Shown: positions 33,223-42,563, counted from the first letter of the stretch. The stretch: 64,000 nucleotides of DNA from Terriglobales bacterium (GCA_035764005.1 DASTZZ010000095.1:16522-80521); one strand, 5' to 3'. Program-made: numbers and translations. The notes: generated from the sequence alone by a model not told the origin.

Positions 33223-34128
33223 ATGAGTATCAGTTACGGTCGAGGAGACCACATCGCCGTACTCGGAGCAGGGAAGATGGGCAGTTCACTCCTTGCGGCC
33301 ATGATCAAGAGCGGCAATGGAATTTTTGCCAATGCGACTGCGACGGTGAAGCACGCTCATCGCGCCGCAAGCGTGTCGAAACAGCTCGGCATGAACGTGG
33401 GGACCGACAATTCGGCGGCCGTACGCAATGCTGGCGTGGTACTGCTCTGCGTTAAGCCGCTCTTCATGCAAGCCGTTCTTCAGGAGATCCGATCAGAGCT
33501 GAACGAGGATGCGTTGATTATCTCTATAGCCAGTGCAGTCACAACCCAATCGATCGAAGCAGCATTGGGCCGACGACTTGCCGTCGTACGCGCAATGCCG
33601 AATACAGCGTGTCGAATCGGGAAGGGCATGACCGCCTTGTGTGCCGGACGGTTTGCAACTGCCGACCATCTGGCGCGAGCGGCGGAGCTTTTCGCACTGA
33701 TGGGACGCACCGCCGAAGTCGACGAGGCAATGATGGATGCGGTCACCGGCCTCTCGGCCAGTGGGCCCGCATTCATCTACACAATTGTCGAAGCGCTCGC
33801 TGAAGGTGGCATTCGCATGGGCTTGCCTCGCGATCTGGCGACCACATTGGCAGCTCAAGCAACTTTGGGCGCCGCCTCGATGGTGCTCGAGACGGGGCTA
33901 CATCCAGCCATTCTGAAGAGCGAAGTCACCACGCCGGGAGGATGCACCGTGGAAGGCTTGCTCGAATTGGAAGAAGGCAGCATTCGCGCTACGCTCATAA
34001 GAGCGATCGACACGACCACGCGTAAAGCCAGCACGCTGGCTCGTCCGAGCACGAATGGCGCGCAGGAGGTCGAATCGTTTTCGCATCGTCAACACGTGAG
34101 TGCCGCAGGAGAAGGCAGACCGGCTTAG
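33223..34128 (+). CDS. proC: Pyrroline-5-carboxylate reductase
   Basis: A 301-residue enzyme for the last step of proline synthesis, reducing pyrroline-5-carboxylate with NAD(P)H. N-terminal Rossmann fold with IAVLGAGKMGSSLLAAM, AVVRAMPNTACRIGKGMTALC, and the C-terminal dimerisation domain with VTGLSASGPAFIYTIVEAL and TTPGGCTVEGLLELE. The C-terminal 30 residues are poorly conserved. ATG at 33223 is preceded by GAGGAG. The gene lies behind a proline-rich leader and a terminator, so its expression is probably controlled by attenuation. Confidence 0.95.
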   Translation: MSISYGRGDHIAVLGAGKMGSSLLAAMIKSGNGIFANATATVKHAHRAASVSKQLGMNVGTDNSAAVRNAGVVLLCVKPLFMQAVLQEIRSELNEDALIISIASAVTTQSIEAALGRRLAVVRAMPNTACRIGKGMTALCAGRFATADHLARAAELFALMGRTAEVDEAMMDAVTGLSASGPAFIYTIVEALAEGGIRMGLPRDLATTLAAQATLGAASMVLETGLHPAILKSEVTTPGGCTVEGLLELEEGSIRATLIRAIDTTTRKASTLARPSTNGAQEVESFSHRQHVSAAGEGRPA

Positions 34129-34135
34129 CAAACGA

Positions 34136-34789
34136 ATGGGAGTCGCCGCACATCTTGGCATTGATCTGGCGCAATACGACGCGCGCATCCGCACATTCAT
34201 ACCGCATTACGAGGAAATGCTGGATGTCGCTGCTTCGTATGTCGATCCCGCTTCGGGAATCATTGTCGATCTCGGAGTTGGAACGGGAGCACTTTCTGCT
34301 CGCTGTCGCGCCTTCGCGCCCGCAGCAAAGTTCGTGGGCGTCGATTCGGATCCAGAGATGTTGAAAGCTGCAGAAAGGCGTGTTTCGGGTGCGCAGTTTA
34401 TCTGCAGTTCGTTTCTTCGTTGCGAGATCCCGCCCTGTGATGCCATCGTTGCTTCCTTTGCTCTGCACCATGTACGCACGCGCAGCGCCAAACGTGCTCT
34501 TTATCAGCGGATCGCCGTAGCGCTTCGTTCCGGAGGCCAAATCGTCAACGTTGATTGTCAGCCAGCGCAGGAGAAGAGGATCGCGAAGCGCCAGTTTGAG
34601 GCCTGGAAAACTCATTTGCGATTGTCCTATGACGAGCGGCAAGCGGGCGATTACCTGAGCGCGTGGGCGAAAGAGGACGTATATGTGCCGCTTGCTTCGG
34701 AGATCGTGCTCATGGAGGACGCAGGCTTCCGCGTCGAAGTCCTTTGGCGCAAAGACGCATTCGCGGTTCTGCAGGGCAGGCGATCCTAG
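34136..34789 (+). CDS. Class I SAM-dependent methyltransferase
   Basis: A 217-residue methyltransferase. Motif I is IIVDLGVGTGALSARC; the adenosine-binding acid is in FVGVDSDPEM; motif IV is CDAIVASFALHHV. The C-terminal part (FEAWKTHLRLSYDERQAGDYL) resembles small-molecule methyltransferases. The substrate is unknown. The ATG at 34136 lies 7 bases after the proC stop and lacks a good ribosome site; a GTG at 34100 inside proC is an alternative. Probably co-transcribed with proC. It ends directly against the next convergent gene. Confidence 0.8.
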   Translation: MGVAAHLGIDLAQYDARIRTFIPHYEEMLDVAASYVDPASGIIVDLGVGTGALSARCRAFAPAAKFVGVDSDPEMLKAAERRVSGAQFICSSFLRCEIPPCDAIVASFALHHVRTRSAKRALYQRIAVALRSGGQIVNVDCQPAQEKRIAKRQFEAWKTHLRLSYDERQAGDYLSAWAKEDVYVPLASEIVLMEDAGFRVEVLWRKDAFAVLQGRRS

Positions 34790-35146
34790 CTACTGCGGAG
34801 CACGTTCCACAACCACCGCGGTTCCATAAGCCAGTACTTCAGTGACTCCCTGCATGATCTCAGTAGCGTCGTAGCGAGCGCCGATCACCGCATTCGCTCC
34901 GAGGTCTCCAGCGTGCTTCAGCATCAGATCGAAAGCTTCCGCACGCGTCTTTTCGCAGAGATTGGTAAGCAGACTGATGTTGCCGCCAACCAGTGTCTGC
35001 AATCCAGCTCCGATGGTTCCGAAAATGGAACGCGAGCGGACCACGATTCCGCGGACCACGCCGAGTGTTCGCACCACGCGATATCCGGGAAGCTCGAAGC
35101 TGGTTGAGACCATCTGGTGGCCAGGTGTGCCCGAGTAGGTAGCCAT
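34790..35146 (-). CDS. YbjQ/UPF0145-like protein
   Basis: A 118-residue protein of the heavy-metal-binding-fold UPF0145 family: [27 protein letters not shown], then [34 protein letters not shown] and AYGTAVVV. Members form pentamers; their function is not established. ATG at 35146 (MATYSGTPG) is used; the conserved fold begins a few residues later at MVST, and longer in-frame starts exist without ribosome sites. Confidence 0.85.
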   Translation of the reverse strand: MATYSGTPGHQMVSTSFELPGYRVVRTLGVVRGIVVRSRSIFGTIGAGLQTLVGGNISLLTNLCEKTRAEAFDLMLKHAGDLGANAVIGARYDATEIMQGVTEVLAYGTAVVVERAPQ

Positions 35147-35258
35147 GTGGAAATTATCGCGCGATGAGAAACCGACAAGTTGGAATGAATTCAAACAAAC
35201 AATAGGCGTCCGATCTCATTCTTTAAGAGGCACAGCGATAAAAACGCCGAGTTTCAGA

Positions 35259-35987
35259 TCAAACGCGGATCCAACTATCCAGTACTAGGAGCACGGCTAC
35301 TCCAACAAAGACGAGCAGTGCCATTCTGATTCCGGGCTCCTTATTCACTTCTGGAATCAGATCAGACGCGGCAACATACAACGTGACACCCGCAGACAGC
35401 GGCAGTCCGACATGGAGCATCGGTGCAAACGCGCGCATGGCAAGTACGCCCAGCAGAGTGGAAGCCCCTAGGATCACCGATGAGGTGAACGCCATGCGGC
35501 GAGAGCGTCCGCTGGCCAGCATCACCGAGCCGACGGTGAAGCCTTCTGGAATTTTATGCAGGAATACGGCTATGAAGATCACCCATCCCAACCAGTTCGA
35601 AATCAGGAATCCGGAGGCGATCGCGATCCCGTCGAAGAACGTGTGGACCACCAGGCCGAGCAGTACCGAATAGCTCTTGTGCGTGTGGATGAACTCCCCG
35701 GCGTGCGTTTCTTCCCCGAAATGGAAATGAGGGACAACGGTGTGCTCGAAAAAATGAACGAGAAAGTACCCCAGCAGCAGGAATGCCGGAGCATGTTTCG
35801 GCGCAATGCGCAGGCTCTCGGGGAGCATCTCGACTAACGCTGTTGCCAGCATGAATCCCGATCCGACCGCGACAAAGTAGCGTAGATAACGCCGCTCCCA
35901 ATGACGCTGAATGATGATCAGGCCACCCACGCCGTCGGCCATCGCCGCGGTGAGTCCCAGGATGATAGTGAGAGCGAGAGGGGACAT
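35259..35987 (-). CDS. ZIP-family divalent metal transporter
   Basis: A 242-residue inner-membrane protein with about eight transmembrane helices. The two metal-site helices are recognisable: GLVVHTFFDGIAIASGF (HxxxDG form) and AVFLHKIPEGFTVG (HKxPEG). A His-rich cytoplasmic loop (HTVVPHFHFGEETHAGEFIHTHKSY) lies between helices 3 and 4, typical of ZIP proteins. It probably imports zinc or iron. The stop-start spacing to ychF is only 3 bases: ychF ends at 35991 and this gene starts at 35987, so they form an operon with ychF first. Confidence 0.92.
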   Translation of the reverse strand: MSPLALTIILGLTAAMADGVGGLIIIQRHWERRYLRYFVAVGSGFMLATALVEMLPESLRIAPKHAPAFLLLGYFLVHFFEHTVVPHFHFGEETHAGEFIHTHKSYSVLLGLVVHTFFDGIAIASGFLISNWLGWVIFIAVFLHKIPEGFTVGSVMLASGRSRRMAFTSSVILGASTLLGVLAMRAFAPMLHVGLPLSAGVTLYVAASDLIPEVNKEPGIRMALLVFVGVAVLLVLDSWIRV

Positions 35988-35990
35988 CGT

Positions 35991-37073
35991 TCAGGCGCTG
36001 TGGCGGATGTGCATCACGTCGCCATCGCGCACGATGTAGTCTTTGCCTTCAAGTCGCAGCGTGCCGCGCGAGCGCGCGTTGGCCTCTGAACCGGCTTCCA
36101 GAAGCTGATCCCAATGGATCGTCTCAGCGCGAATGAAATGCTTCTCCAGATCGGAATGGATCGCTCCGGCCGCTGCCTGCGCGCGGGATCCGCGCTCGAT
36201 CGTCCAGGCCCGGCATTCGTCTTCACCGACGGTGAAGAATGAAATGAGTCCGAGTAGCTCGTAGCTTTTGCGAATGAGGCGCACGAGACCGCTCTCTTTT
36301 AAGCCATAGCTTGCGAGAAACTCCGCGGCTTCTTCGTCGCCCATGTCCGCGAGCTCGGCTTCCACTTTTCCGCAAATCGCGGTGACTCCTGCGTTTGGAC
36401 GCGAGGCATACTCGGTCAACTTGTACTTTGCCGGAGCTTGTTCCAGATCGGAACCGAGCGTGGAACTCTCATTCACGTTCAGTACATAAAGGATTGGTTT
36501 TTGGCTCAAAAACATGAATCCGCGAATGCGCTTTCTATCTTCGGGTGACATCTCCATCTCGCGCAGCGGGCGCTCGGATTCGAGATGCGCCTTAGCACGC
36601 TTCAGCAGATCGAACTCGCGCTCCAGTTCGGCCGACTTCATTTTCTTCAAATCTTTTTCCAGACGCTCCAGGCGCTTCTCGATCTGGCCGAGATCATTGA
36701 CTACCAGATCGAAATCAACGTTGCGCGCGTCGCGCAGCGGGTCGATTTCACCAACATGAGGAATCGAGGGCTCGTCAAATGCACGCAGCACGTGAATGAG
36801 AGCGTCAACCGTCCTCAGATTGTTCGCGTAAGCAGATTCTTTCAACGCCTCCTTACCGATAGCGGCGACGTCAGAGTATTCCACGGTTGCATGAATGAGT
36901 TTCTTTGGACTGTACAGGGCCGAAAGCTTATCGAGGCGCTCGTCGGGTACCTTCGCAATCCCAATATGGGCCTCACGCGGATTGTGTCCACGCTCCTCCA
37001 CTTGAGCTTTGGTCAGAATCTTGAACAGCGATGTCTTGCCCACCTGAGGCAGGCCGATAATGCCAGTCTTCAT
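35991..37073 (-). CDS. ychF: Ribosome-binding GTPase/ATPase YchF
   Basis: A 360-residue Obg-family P-loop protein. G1 is GLPQVGKTSLFKIL; the family's altered G4 appears as VLNVNES instead of NKxD, explaining ATP preference. A coiled-coil insertion (IEKRLERLEKDLKKMKSAELEREFDLLKRAK) and a C-terminal TGS domain (FFTVGEDECRAWTIERG, RDGDVMHIRHSA) are complete. It associates with ribosomes and is redox-sensitive in other bacteria. The ATG start begins with the conserved first strand. Confidence 0.96.
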   Translation of the reverse strand: MKTGIIGLPQVGKTSLFKILTKAQVEERGHNPREAHIGIAKVPDERLDKLSALYSPKKLIHATVEYSDVAAIGKEALKESAYANNLRTVDALIHVLRAFDEPSIPHVGEIDPLRDARNVDFDLVVNDLGQIEKRLERLEKDLKKMKSAELEREFDLLKRAKAHLESERPLREMEMSPEDRKRIRGFMFLSQKPILYVLNVNESSTLGSDLEQAPAKYKLTEYASRPNAGVTAICGKVEAELADMGDEEAAEFLASYGLKESGLVRLIRKSYELLGLISFFTVGEDECRAWTIERGSRAQAAAGAIHSDLEKHFIRAETIHWDQLLEAGSEANARSRGTLRLEGKDYIVRDGDVMHIRHSA

Positions 37074-37273
37074 GTATATGGAAACCTACTGCGATGGATA
37101 TGAGCCTGAACGCAATCCTCTATCTTAGCAGTGAGCCGATAAAGACAACCGTTCAGCGGCGCAGCAGACGAGCGCCGCGCCCGGACCTGAGTTCGCTGTC
37201 ATGACACCTCCACGAAGCGAATAGAATCTCTGCATCACCACTGGCAAATGATTGCTGGTGCTGCAAATCGCTA

Positions 37274-38764
37274 ATGAGCACTCTTCCTTCGCTGAGGCGG
37301 CATCCGCAGCTTTACGAAATCAGCACACTGCAGTGGTTATCCAAGCTAAGCCGCAAATTAGGCCAGAAGGTATTGCTGGGCGATGTTCCCGTTTCAGAAT
37401 GGGAGCGCCTGCGAGCTCTTGGCTTCGATCTCGTTTACCTCATGGGCATATGGAAGCGGAGTACGACAGGCCGCCTGCTGTCGCGCAGCCATTTGCCGCT
37501 TTTCTCTCGATATGACGAGGCGCTTCCTGGCTGGACGCTGGAAGACGTCGCCGGCTCGCCATTCTCGATCGAGCGATACGAACCCGATCCGCTGATCGGA
37601 AGCCGGGAAGATTTGGAAGCTGTTCGTCGCCAGCTTAACGACCTCGGAATGCGCCTGATTCTCGATTTTGTGCCGAACCATACAGGGCAGGACCATCCCT
37701 GGGTTCTTGAACATCCCGAGTATTACGTTCGCGGCGATCTCGCGGCGTATCGTAAGGCACCCGGCGATTTTTTCATGAGCGAAGGCGCGAATGGCAGGCC
37801 GGAAGTGATCGCGTACGGACGCGATCCGAACTTTGCTCCGTGGACCGACACCGCTCAGCTCAACTATTTCAACCCGGAACTGCGGGCAGCGATGATCGAG
37901 CAGATTCGCCGCATCGCACAGTTCTGCGATGGCGCGCGCTGCGACATGGCGATGCTGCTGCTCAATGACAGCTTCCATCAGAACTGGGAGCCATTGTTGG
38001 AAGGGATAGCTGCGCCTGTGGAAGAGTTCTGGCGCGAGGCGACGCGGGCGGTTACGGACTTCATCTGGATCGCCGAAGCTTATTGCGATTGCGAGTGGGC
38101 CCTACAGCAGCTTGGGTTTAACTTTACGTATGACAAGCGGCTCTATGACCGCCTGCACGATGGGTTTGTCCGCGACGTTTATCTGCACCTCAAAGCCGAT
38201 TGGGAGTTCCAGTCGCGCTCGGTGCGCTTTCTTGAAAACCACGATGAAGGCCGCGCTGCGACGGCTTTCGGCAAGAACCGGCTGCCGGCGGTCGCGGTTC
38301 TCGCGTGTACCATTCCGGGAATGCACTTTCTCAACGATGGGCAGCTCGAGGGCCTGCCGACCCAAGCCGTTGTGCAGCTCGCGCGCACGCGAGAAGAAGT
38401 AAGTGATGCTGAAGTCTTAAACCTATATGAGCGGATATTAAGGATCGTCGATGCTGCTGAGTTCCACGGCTCAAATTGGAAGCTGCTCGAAGTCGAAGAT
38501 TCGAGCGACCACACGGCTTCAGATCTTATTGCTTACCTGTGGACTGGACAAGGAAGCTATCGGCTCGTTGTAGTGAATCTTGGCGCGGGAATCTCTACCG
38601 GGAGAATCTACCTTCCCACAGAGATGCTGCGATCACCTTCGCTGCGTTTCGATGACGTGCTGAACGGGCACGTATATGAACGGCAAAGCTCAGACCTGAA
38701 GCAGTGGGGATTGTTTATCAAGCTGGATGGGTTTGCTGCGCACGTGTTCGCGGTACCGATCTAG
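37274..38764 (+). CDS. GH13 alpha-amylase-family glycosidase
   Basis: A 496-residue cytoplasmic TIM-barrel enzyme of the alpha-amylase family. Conserved regions: LILDFVPNHTG (region I), GARCDMAMLL with nucleophile Asp224, WIAEAYCD with acid/base Glu268, and FLENHDEGRA with Asp324. No signal peptide. The N-terminus (YEISTLQWLSKLSRKLGQKVLLGDVP) and the barrel entry (LGFDLVYLMGIWKRS) resemble a GH13 subgroup of uncertain specificity; the typical Arg two residues before the nucleophile is present in GARCD. It may act on glycogen-derived oligosaccharides or trehalose-type substrates; not assignable by eye. Confidence 0.88.
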   Translation: MSTLPSLRRHPQLYEISTLQWLSKLSRKLGQKVLLGDVPVSEWERLRALGFDLVYLMGIWKRSTTGRLLSRSHLPLFSRYDEALPGWTLEDVAGSPFSIERYEPDPLIGSREDLEAVRRQLNDLGMRLILDFVPNHTGQDHPWVLEHPEYYVRGDLAAYRKAPGDFFMSEGANGRPEVIAYGRDPNFAPWTDTAQLNYFNPELRAAMIEQIRRIAQFCDGARCDMAMLLLNDSFHQNWEPLLEGIAAPVEEFWREATRAVTDFIWIAEAYCDCEWALQQLGFNFTYDKRLYDRLHDGFVRDVYLHLKADWEFQSRSVRFLENHDEGRAATAFGKNRLPAVAVLACTIPGMHFLNDGQLEGLPTQAVVQLARTREEVSDAEVLNLYERILRIVDAAEFHGSNWKLLEVEDSSDHTASDLIAYLWTGQGSYRLVVVNLGAGISTGRIYLPTEMLRSPSLRFDDVLNGHVYERQSSDLKQWGLFIKLDGFAAHVFAVPI

Positions 38765-38793
38765 CCAATAATGCGAGCGCCTTTGCAACGCGC

Positions 38794-38869
38794 GTCAGTA
38801 CCGTTCGCGGTAGCGAATGGGTCAGCAGTACGTCGCACTCACCCATCCGCTACCGCGGACGGTACTGAC
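38794..38869. repeat. Dispersed inverted repeat GTCAGTACCG, family C copy 1
   Basis: The left arm GTCAGTACCGTTCGCGGTAG and right arm CTACCGCGGACGGTACTGAC are inverted, with a 20-base centre. Each arm itself holds a small palindrome around CCGCGG or CGCGGT. Related copies occur at 45.4 kb and 57.9 kb. Confidence 0.85.
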
Positions 38870-38918
38870 TTTCAGTGATTCGCTGTCGGAATCGGCAGCA
38901 TCCATAGTTCAAGCCGGT

Positions 38919-39569
38919 TCAAGCAGCTTTCCTACTGCTATGGATGTGCGAGGCCACTACGCGGAGGTCATCGATGAACTTGGCCATCTCAGCGTGGCGG
39001 GATTCGTCATCGGGCGCTCGCAAAATCGAGGAAGGGTGGACTGTGGCAATAATCGGAGTCGCTCCGGTTGAAATTACTTTCCCGCGACTTTGAGTGACGC
39101 GGAAATCGCGTCCGAGCAGAGCCTGCGCCGCCGTCGCTCCGAGTGCGACGATGACTTTTGGCTTAACCACATTCACTTCTTCGTCGAACCACGGACGGCA
39201 CGCGGCAATCTGCATTCCGTTAGGCTTCTTGTGAATGCGGCGCTTGCCGCGCGGTTCCCATTTGAAATGCTTTACGACGTTGGTTACATAAACGTCATCG
39301 CGGTCGATGCCTGCAGCAGCAAGCGCCTTGTCCAGAGCTCGGCCCGCAGGACCGACAAACGGACGTCCTTGCAGATCTTCATCGTTGCCCGGCTGCTCGC
39401 CAACCAGCATCACTTCCGCGCCCGGCTTTCCTTCTCCAAACACAGTTTGCGTACCGCGCTGCCATAGATCGCAGCCACGGCACGACTTTGCGGCCTCGCG
39501 CAGCGCCGGAAGTGTCTTGCGCGCCGGCAGGAAATTTGCAGCCGAAATGGAGCGAAGCTTGGGAGACAT
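38919..39569 (-). CDS. UdgX-type uracil-DNA glycosylase/cross-linking protein
   Basis: A 216-residue member of the family 4-like uracil-DNA glycosylase superfamily. It carries the UdgX-specific loop GKRRIHKKPN with His113 at the position that, in mycobacterial UdgX, forms a covalent bond with the DNA at an excised uracil. Other motifs: GEQPGNDEDLQGRPFVGPAG (water-activating/uracil site), VTNVVKHF, ATVHPSSILR. Cysteines Cys30, Cys33 and Cys124 match Fe-S cluster positions. It is expected to bind irreversibly to uracil-containing DNA. ATG at 39569 with GAGAG upstream. Confidence 0.88.
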   Translation of the reverse strand: MSPKLRSISAANFLPARKTLPALREAAKSCRGCDLWQRGTQTVFGEGKPGAEVMLVGEQPGNDEDLQGRPFVGPAGRALDKALAAAGIDRDDVYVTNVVKHFKWEPRGKRRIHKKPNGMQIAACRPWFDEEVNVVKPKVIVALGATAAQALLGRDFRVTQSRGKVISTGATPIIATVHPSSILRAPDDESRHAEMAKFIDDLRVVASHIHSSRKAA

Positions 39570-39700
39570 AAGCGCTCTCAATCTTGGATGACGAGAACGC
39601 CGCTTGCGGTACCCTGCAATTGTCGGCGGCCGGTCTGCGGTCTGCCCGCAAACGGCTGTGATTCTGAATGCGCCGAGGCTTTCTTGTTCCTCCAGATGCG

Positions 39701-42400
39701 CTACTCCGGCAGCTTCGCCTCTCCACGAATTGAAAAAGTGCCGTTGACCGTCTTGGCTTCGGTTCCCGGCTGCCCGCCGCCAACCGAAATTTTGTAAGTC
39801 CCTGCAGCGATCATTGGCTGGCCCGCTTCGGACACCATGCTCAGATCGCGACCTTTGAGATCAAATGCGACGGTCTTGCTTTCACCAGCGTTCAAGTGCA
39901 CGCGCTCGAACCCGCGCAGCGCTTTGTGTGGAGCACCCTGCACATTGGGAAAGCTGAGATAGAGCTGGACTACTTCGTCGCCTTGTTTTTCTCCAGTGTT
40001 CTTCACTGTGACCTCAGCATGGAGAGGAGCGCCGGCCTTTATAGCGCCTGAGGGCAGCTTCAGGTCGCTGTAATCGAACTGCGTGTAGCTCAGCCCGTAT
40101 CCGAAGGGGTACAACGGCGCGCCTTCGAAATACCGATACGTTCTGTTCGCCATCGCGTACTCTTCGAAAGGCGGCAGCTGGCTAATGTCTTTATAGAAAG
40201 TAACCGGCAGACGACCACTGGGGTTGTTTTTGCCGCTCAGAGTTTCCGCGATTGCGGCGCCGCCTTCTTCGCCTGAGTACCAGGCTTCGAGAATCGCATT
40301 CGCGTGCTCATTCGCCCAGTTCACGCCGAGCGCGCTGCCGTTCATCAGCACGACAACCAGAGGTTTGCCCGCAGAGGCTACAGCTTCGAGCAGATCGTGT
40401 TCCGGTTTGGGAAGATCGAGGCTGGTGCGATCGCCTCCCTTGAAGCCTTCTTCGCTCACCGGCATCTCTTCGCCTTCAAGTTCGCTGGTGATGCCGACTG
40501 CGGCAACCACTACGTCAGCTTCTCTTGCCGCAGTGACCGCTTGGGGAGATGGAGTGCGGTCGTACTTCGACCAGATCAGTTCCATTTGGATGGGACCTGG
40601 TTGCGTCCGTCCGTAACGGGCCTTGATTGCGACCTTTTTGCCTTGCTCCAAATGAACATGTCCGACTTTGGATTCGAGGTCGTTTGCAGTCCCCATGAAT
40701 TCTTGCGCGAGCAGCTTACCGTCGACGCTGACCGACGCAAACGTTCCTTGCGCCCTGACGCCAATGTTGAACTCCCCGGTTTCCGTCGGCGTAAGGATAC
40801 CGTTCCATTCAACCATTAACGGCTTGCCGGAAGCTTCGGGTGGAACATCCTCTGCTTGCAACTCGACCGTCGATTGCTGACGGCTCGTGATCGGCGTAGG
40901 TTTGGCTCCAAACAGTTCGCCTGTAGAGAAATCGACTTTAACTCCAGGCTGTCCGTCGGGAGTAGTCAGCATCGAAGCCGGAACCGGTTCGCCTTCATTG
41001 CGCAGGAACTGCGTTCCCGGAACGAAACTGATCTGCGCTTCAGGAAATTCCGCCTTTAATCCTTCCAGCATCGATACCGTGTGGTTGGGAATGCCAGTGT
41101 AATTCCCGAGAAGCACCTTCGTCTGATCGGCAAGTGGGCCAATGACGGCGATCTTAATTCCGCTTTTCTTTAAGGGAAGGATGCCATCGTTTTTGAGCAG
41201 CACCATCGATTCATTCGCCAGCTTGCGAGCCAGGGCGCGATGTTCAGCGCTGTCGAGTTGGCTCTCGTCAATTTTGGTGTATGGCACCATTTCGGGAGGA
41301 TCGAACATGCCCAACTTGATCCGCGCGGTGAAGAGGCGGCGGAGGGCAGTATCGATCTCGCCTTGCTTCAAGATGCCTTCCTTGTAGGCGTCGAGATATG
41401 GCTTGTAATCGTGATCGTCAGTGACCTTGGCAAGAAAGTCGACGCATTCGTTGTCCATGCCGCGCTGGACCGCGAGGGCGGATGCTTCAGCTTGCGTCTT
41501 GGTGAAATGGTGATCCTGGAAGATGTTGATCACCGCGCCGCAATCGGAGACAACGTATCCCTGGAATTTCCATTTACCACGCAATTGATCGTCGAGCAGG
41601 AACTGATTCACGCAGGCTGGCTGTCCATTGATGCTGTTGTAGGCACACATTACCGAACCTGCTTTCGCTTCCGTAACCGTGGCGCGAAAGGCCGGCAAGT
41701 ATGTGTCGAGTTCATCGTGCTTGCTCACGACTACATCGGCAGTGTGGCGTGTCGGTTCAGGTCCACTGTGTACGGCGAAGTGCTTAGGAGTGGAAATCAC
41801 GCGATAGTACTTTGGATCGTCGCCTTGCATACCGGTAACAAAGGCGACGCCCATGCGCGCGGTGAGGAATGGATCTTCGCCGTAGGTTTCCTGCCCGCGT
41901 CCCCAGCGCGGATCACGAAAGATGTTGATGTTCGGCGCCCAGAAGTCCAGCCCTTCAAAGATGTTGCTGTGGCCGGCGCGAACGAACTGCATATGCTTGA
42001 TGCGTCCCTCGATGCCGATGTCGACTGCCATCTGGTGGATGGTTTTCGTGTCGAAGGTCGCAGCCAGTCCGATTGGCTCCGGAAACTCCGTGGTCCCGTT
42101 GGACAGAACGCCATGCAGGCTCTCGCTCCACCAGTCATAGGCGGGAATTCCCAATCGGGGAATAGCACGCGATTGGTTGACGAGTTGAGACACCTTTTCT
42201 TCCACTGTCATACGCTTCAGCAAGTCGTTCACGCGCTGCTCGACCGGCAGCGATGGATTCATGAACGGCAGTTTGGATACATTCGCCGGTGGCTGCTCGG
42301 TCTGTTGCGCCAGTGTGATGTGGCAGAACAGCACGGCCACAACGAGAAGCAAAGGCAGAATCCGGGTCCAACGTTGCCTGCAATGTGTGTTCATGTTCAT
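39701..42400 (-). CDS. Exported GH3 beta-glycosidase with PA14 domain
   Basis: An 899-residue enzyme. Signal peptide about residues 12-31 (ILPLLLVVAVLFCHITLA). GH3 N-domain (VNDLLKRMTVEEKVSQL, YDWWSESLHGVLS, RDPRWGRGQETYGEDP), nucleophile region YVVSDCGAV, GH3 C-domain split by a PA14 module (about 470-610: VEWNGILTPTETGEFNIGV), and a C-terminal Fn3-like domain (LHAEVTVKNTGEKQGDEVVQLY). The layout and NQSRAIPRLGIPAYDWW match xylan beta-xylosidase/beta-glucosidase types. It is periplasmic or outer-membrane-facing and would release monosaccharides from plant polymers. Start MNMNTHC; the second Met is an alternative. Confidence 0.93.
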   Translation of the reverse strand: MNMNTHCRQRWTRILPLLLVVAVLFCHITLAQQTEQPPANVSKLPFMNPSLPVEQRVNDLLKRMTVEEKVSQLVNQSRAIPRLGIPAYDWWSESLHGVLSNGTTEFPEPIGLAATFDTKTIHQMAVDIGIEGRIKHMQFVRAGHSNIFEGLDFWAPNINIFRDPRWGRGQETYGEDPFLTARMGVAFVTGMQGDDPKYYRVISTPKHFAVHSGPEPTRHTADVVVSKHDELDTYLPAFRATVTEAKAGSVMCAYNSINGQPACVNQFLLDDQLRGKWKFQGYVVSDCGAVINIFQDHHFTKTQAEASALAVQRGMDNECVDFLAKVTDDHDYKPYLDAYKEGILKQGEIDTALRRLFTARIKLGMFDPPEMVPYTKIDESQLDSAEHRALARKLANESMVLLKNDGILPLKKSGIKIAVIGPLADQTKVLLGNYTGIPNHTVSMLEGLKAEFPEAQISFVPGTQFLRNEGEPVPASMLTTPDGQPGVKVDFSTGELFGAKPTPITSRQQSTVELQAEDVPPEASGKPLMVEWNGILTPTETGEFNIGVRAQGTFASVSVDGKLLAQEFMGTANDLESKVGHVHLEQGKKVAIKARYGRTQPGPIQMELIWSKYDRTPSPQAVTAAREADVVVAAVGITSELEGEEMPVSEEGFKGGDRTSLDLPKPEHDLLEAVASAGKPLVVVLMNGSALGVNWANEHANAILEAWYSGEEGGAAIAETLSGKNNPSGRLPVTFYKDISQLPPFEEYAMANRTYRYFEGAPLYPFGYGLSYTQFDYSDLKLPSGAIKAGAPLHAEVTVKNTGEKQGDEVVQLYLSFPNVQGAPHKALRGFERVHLNAGESKTVAFDLKGRDLSMVSEAGQPMIAAGTYKISVGGGQPGTEAKTVNGTFSIRGEAKLPE

Positions 42401-42563
42401 GCCTGAAAGAGGGATGACTGCGAAGCGGGAATGTTAATGTCCCAGCCTGGATTCAGCAAGGAGAAAACGATTGTCTAAAACGTTGTAGAGCACGGAACGA
42501 CAGAGGGAGTGTGCGAGGGGGGATTCTGGGCGTGCGCTGAACCAAGCACATTTGGATCTGCGC

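Noticed and set aside
41240..42406. 388-codon frame antisense to the GH3 gene
   Set aside because: It lies wholly opposite a well-supported enzyme with signal peptide and motifs; the frame is open because of codon bias.
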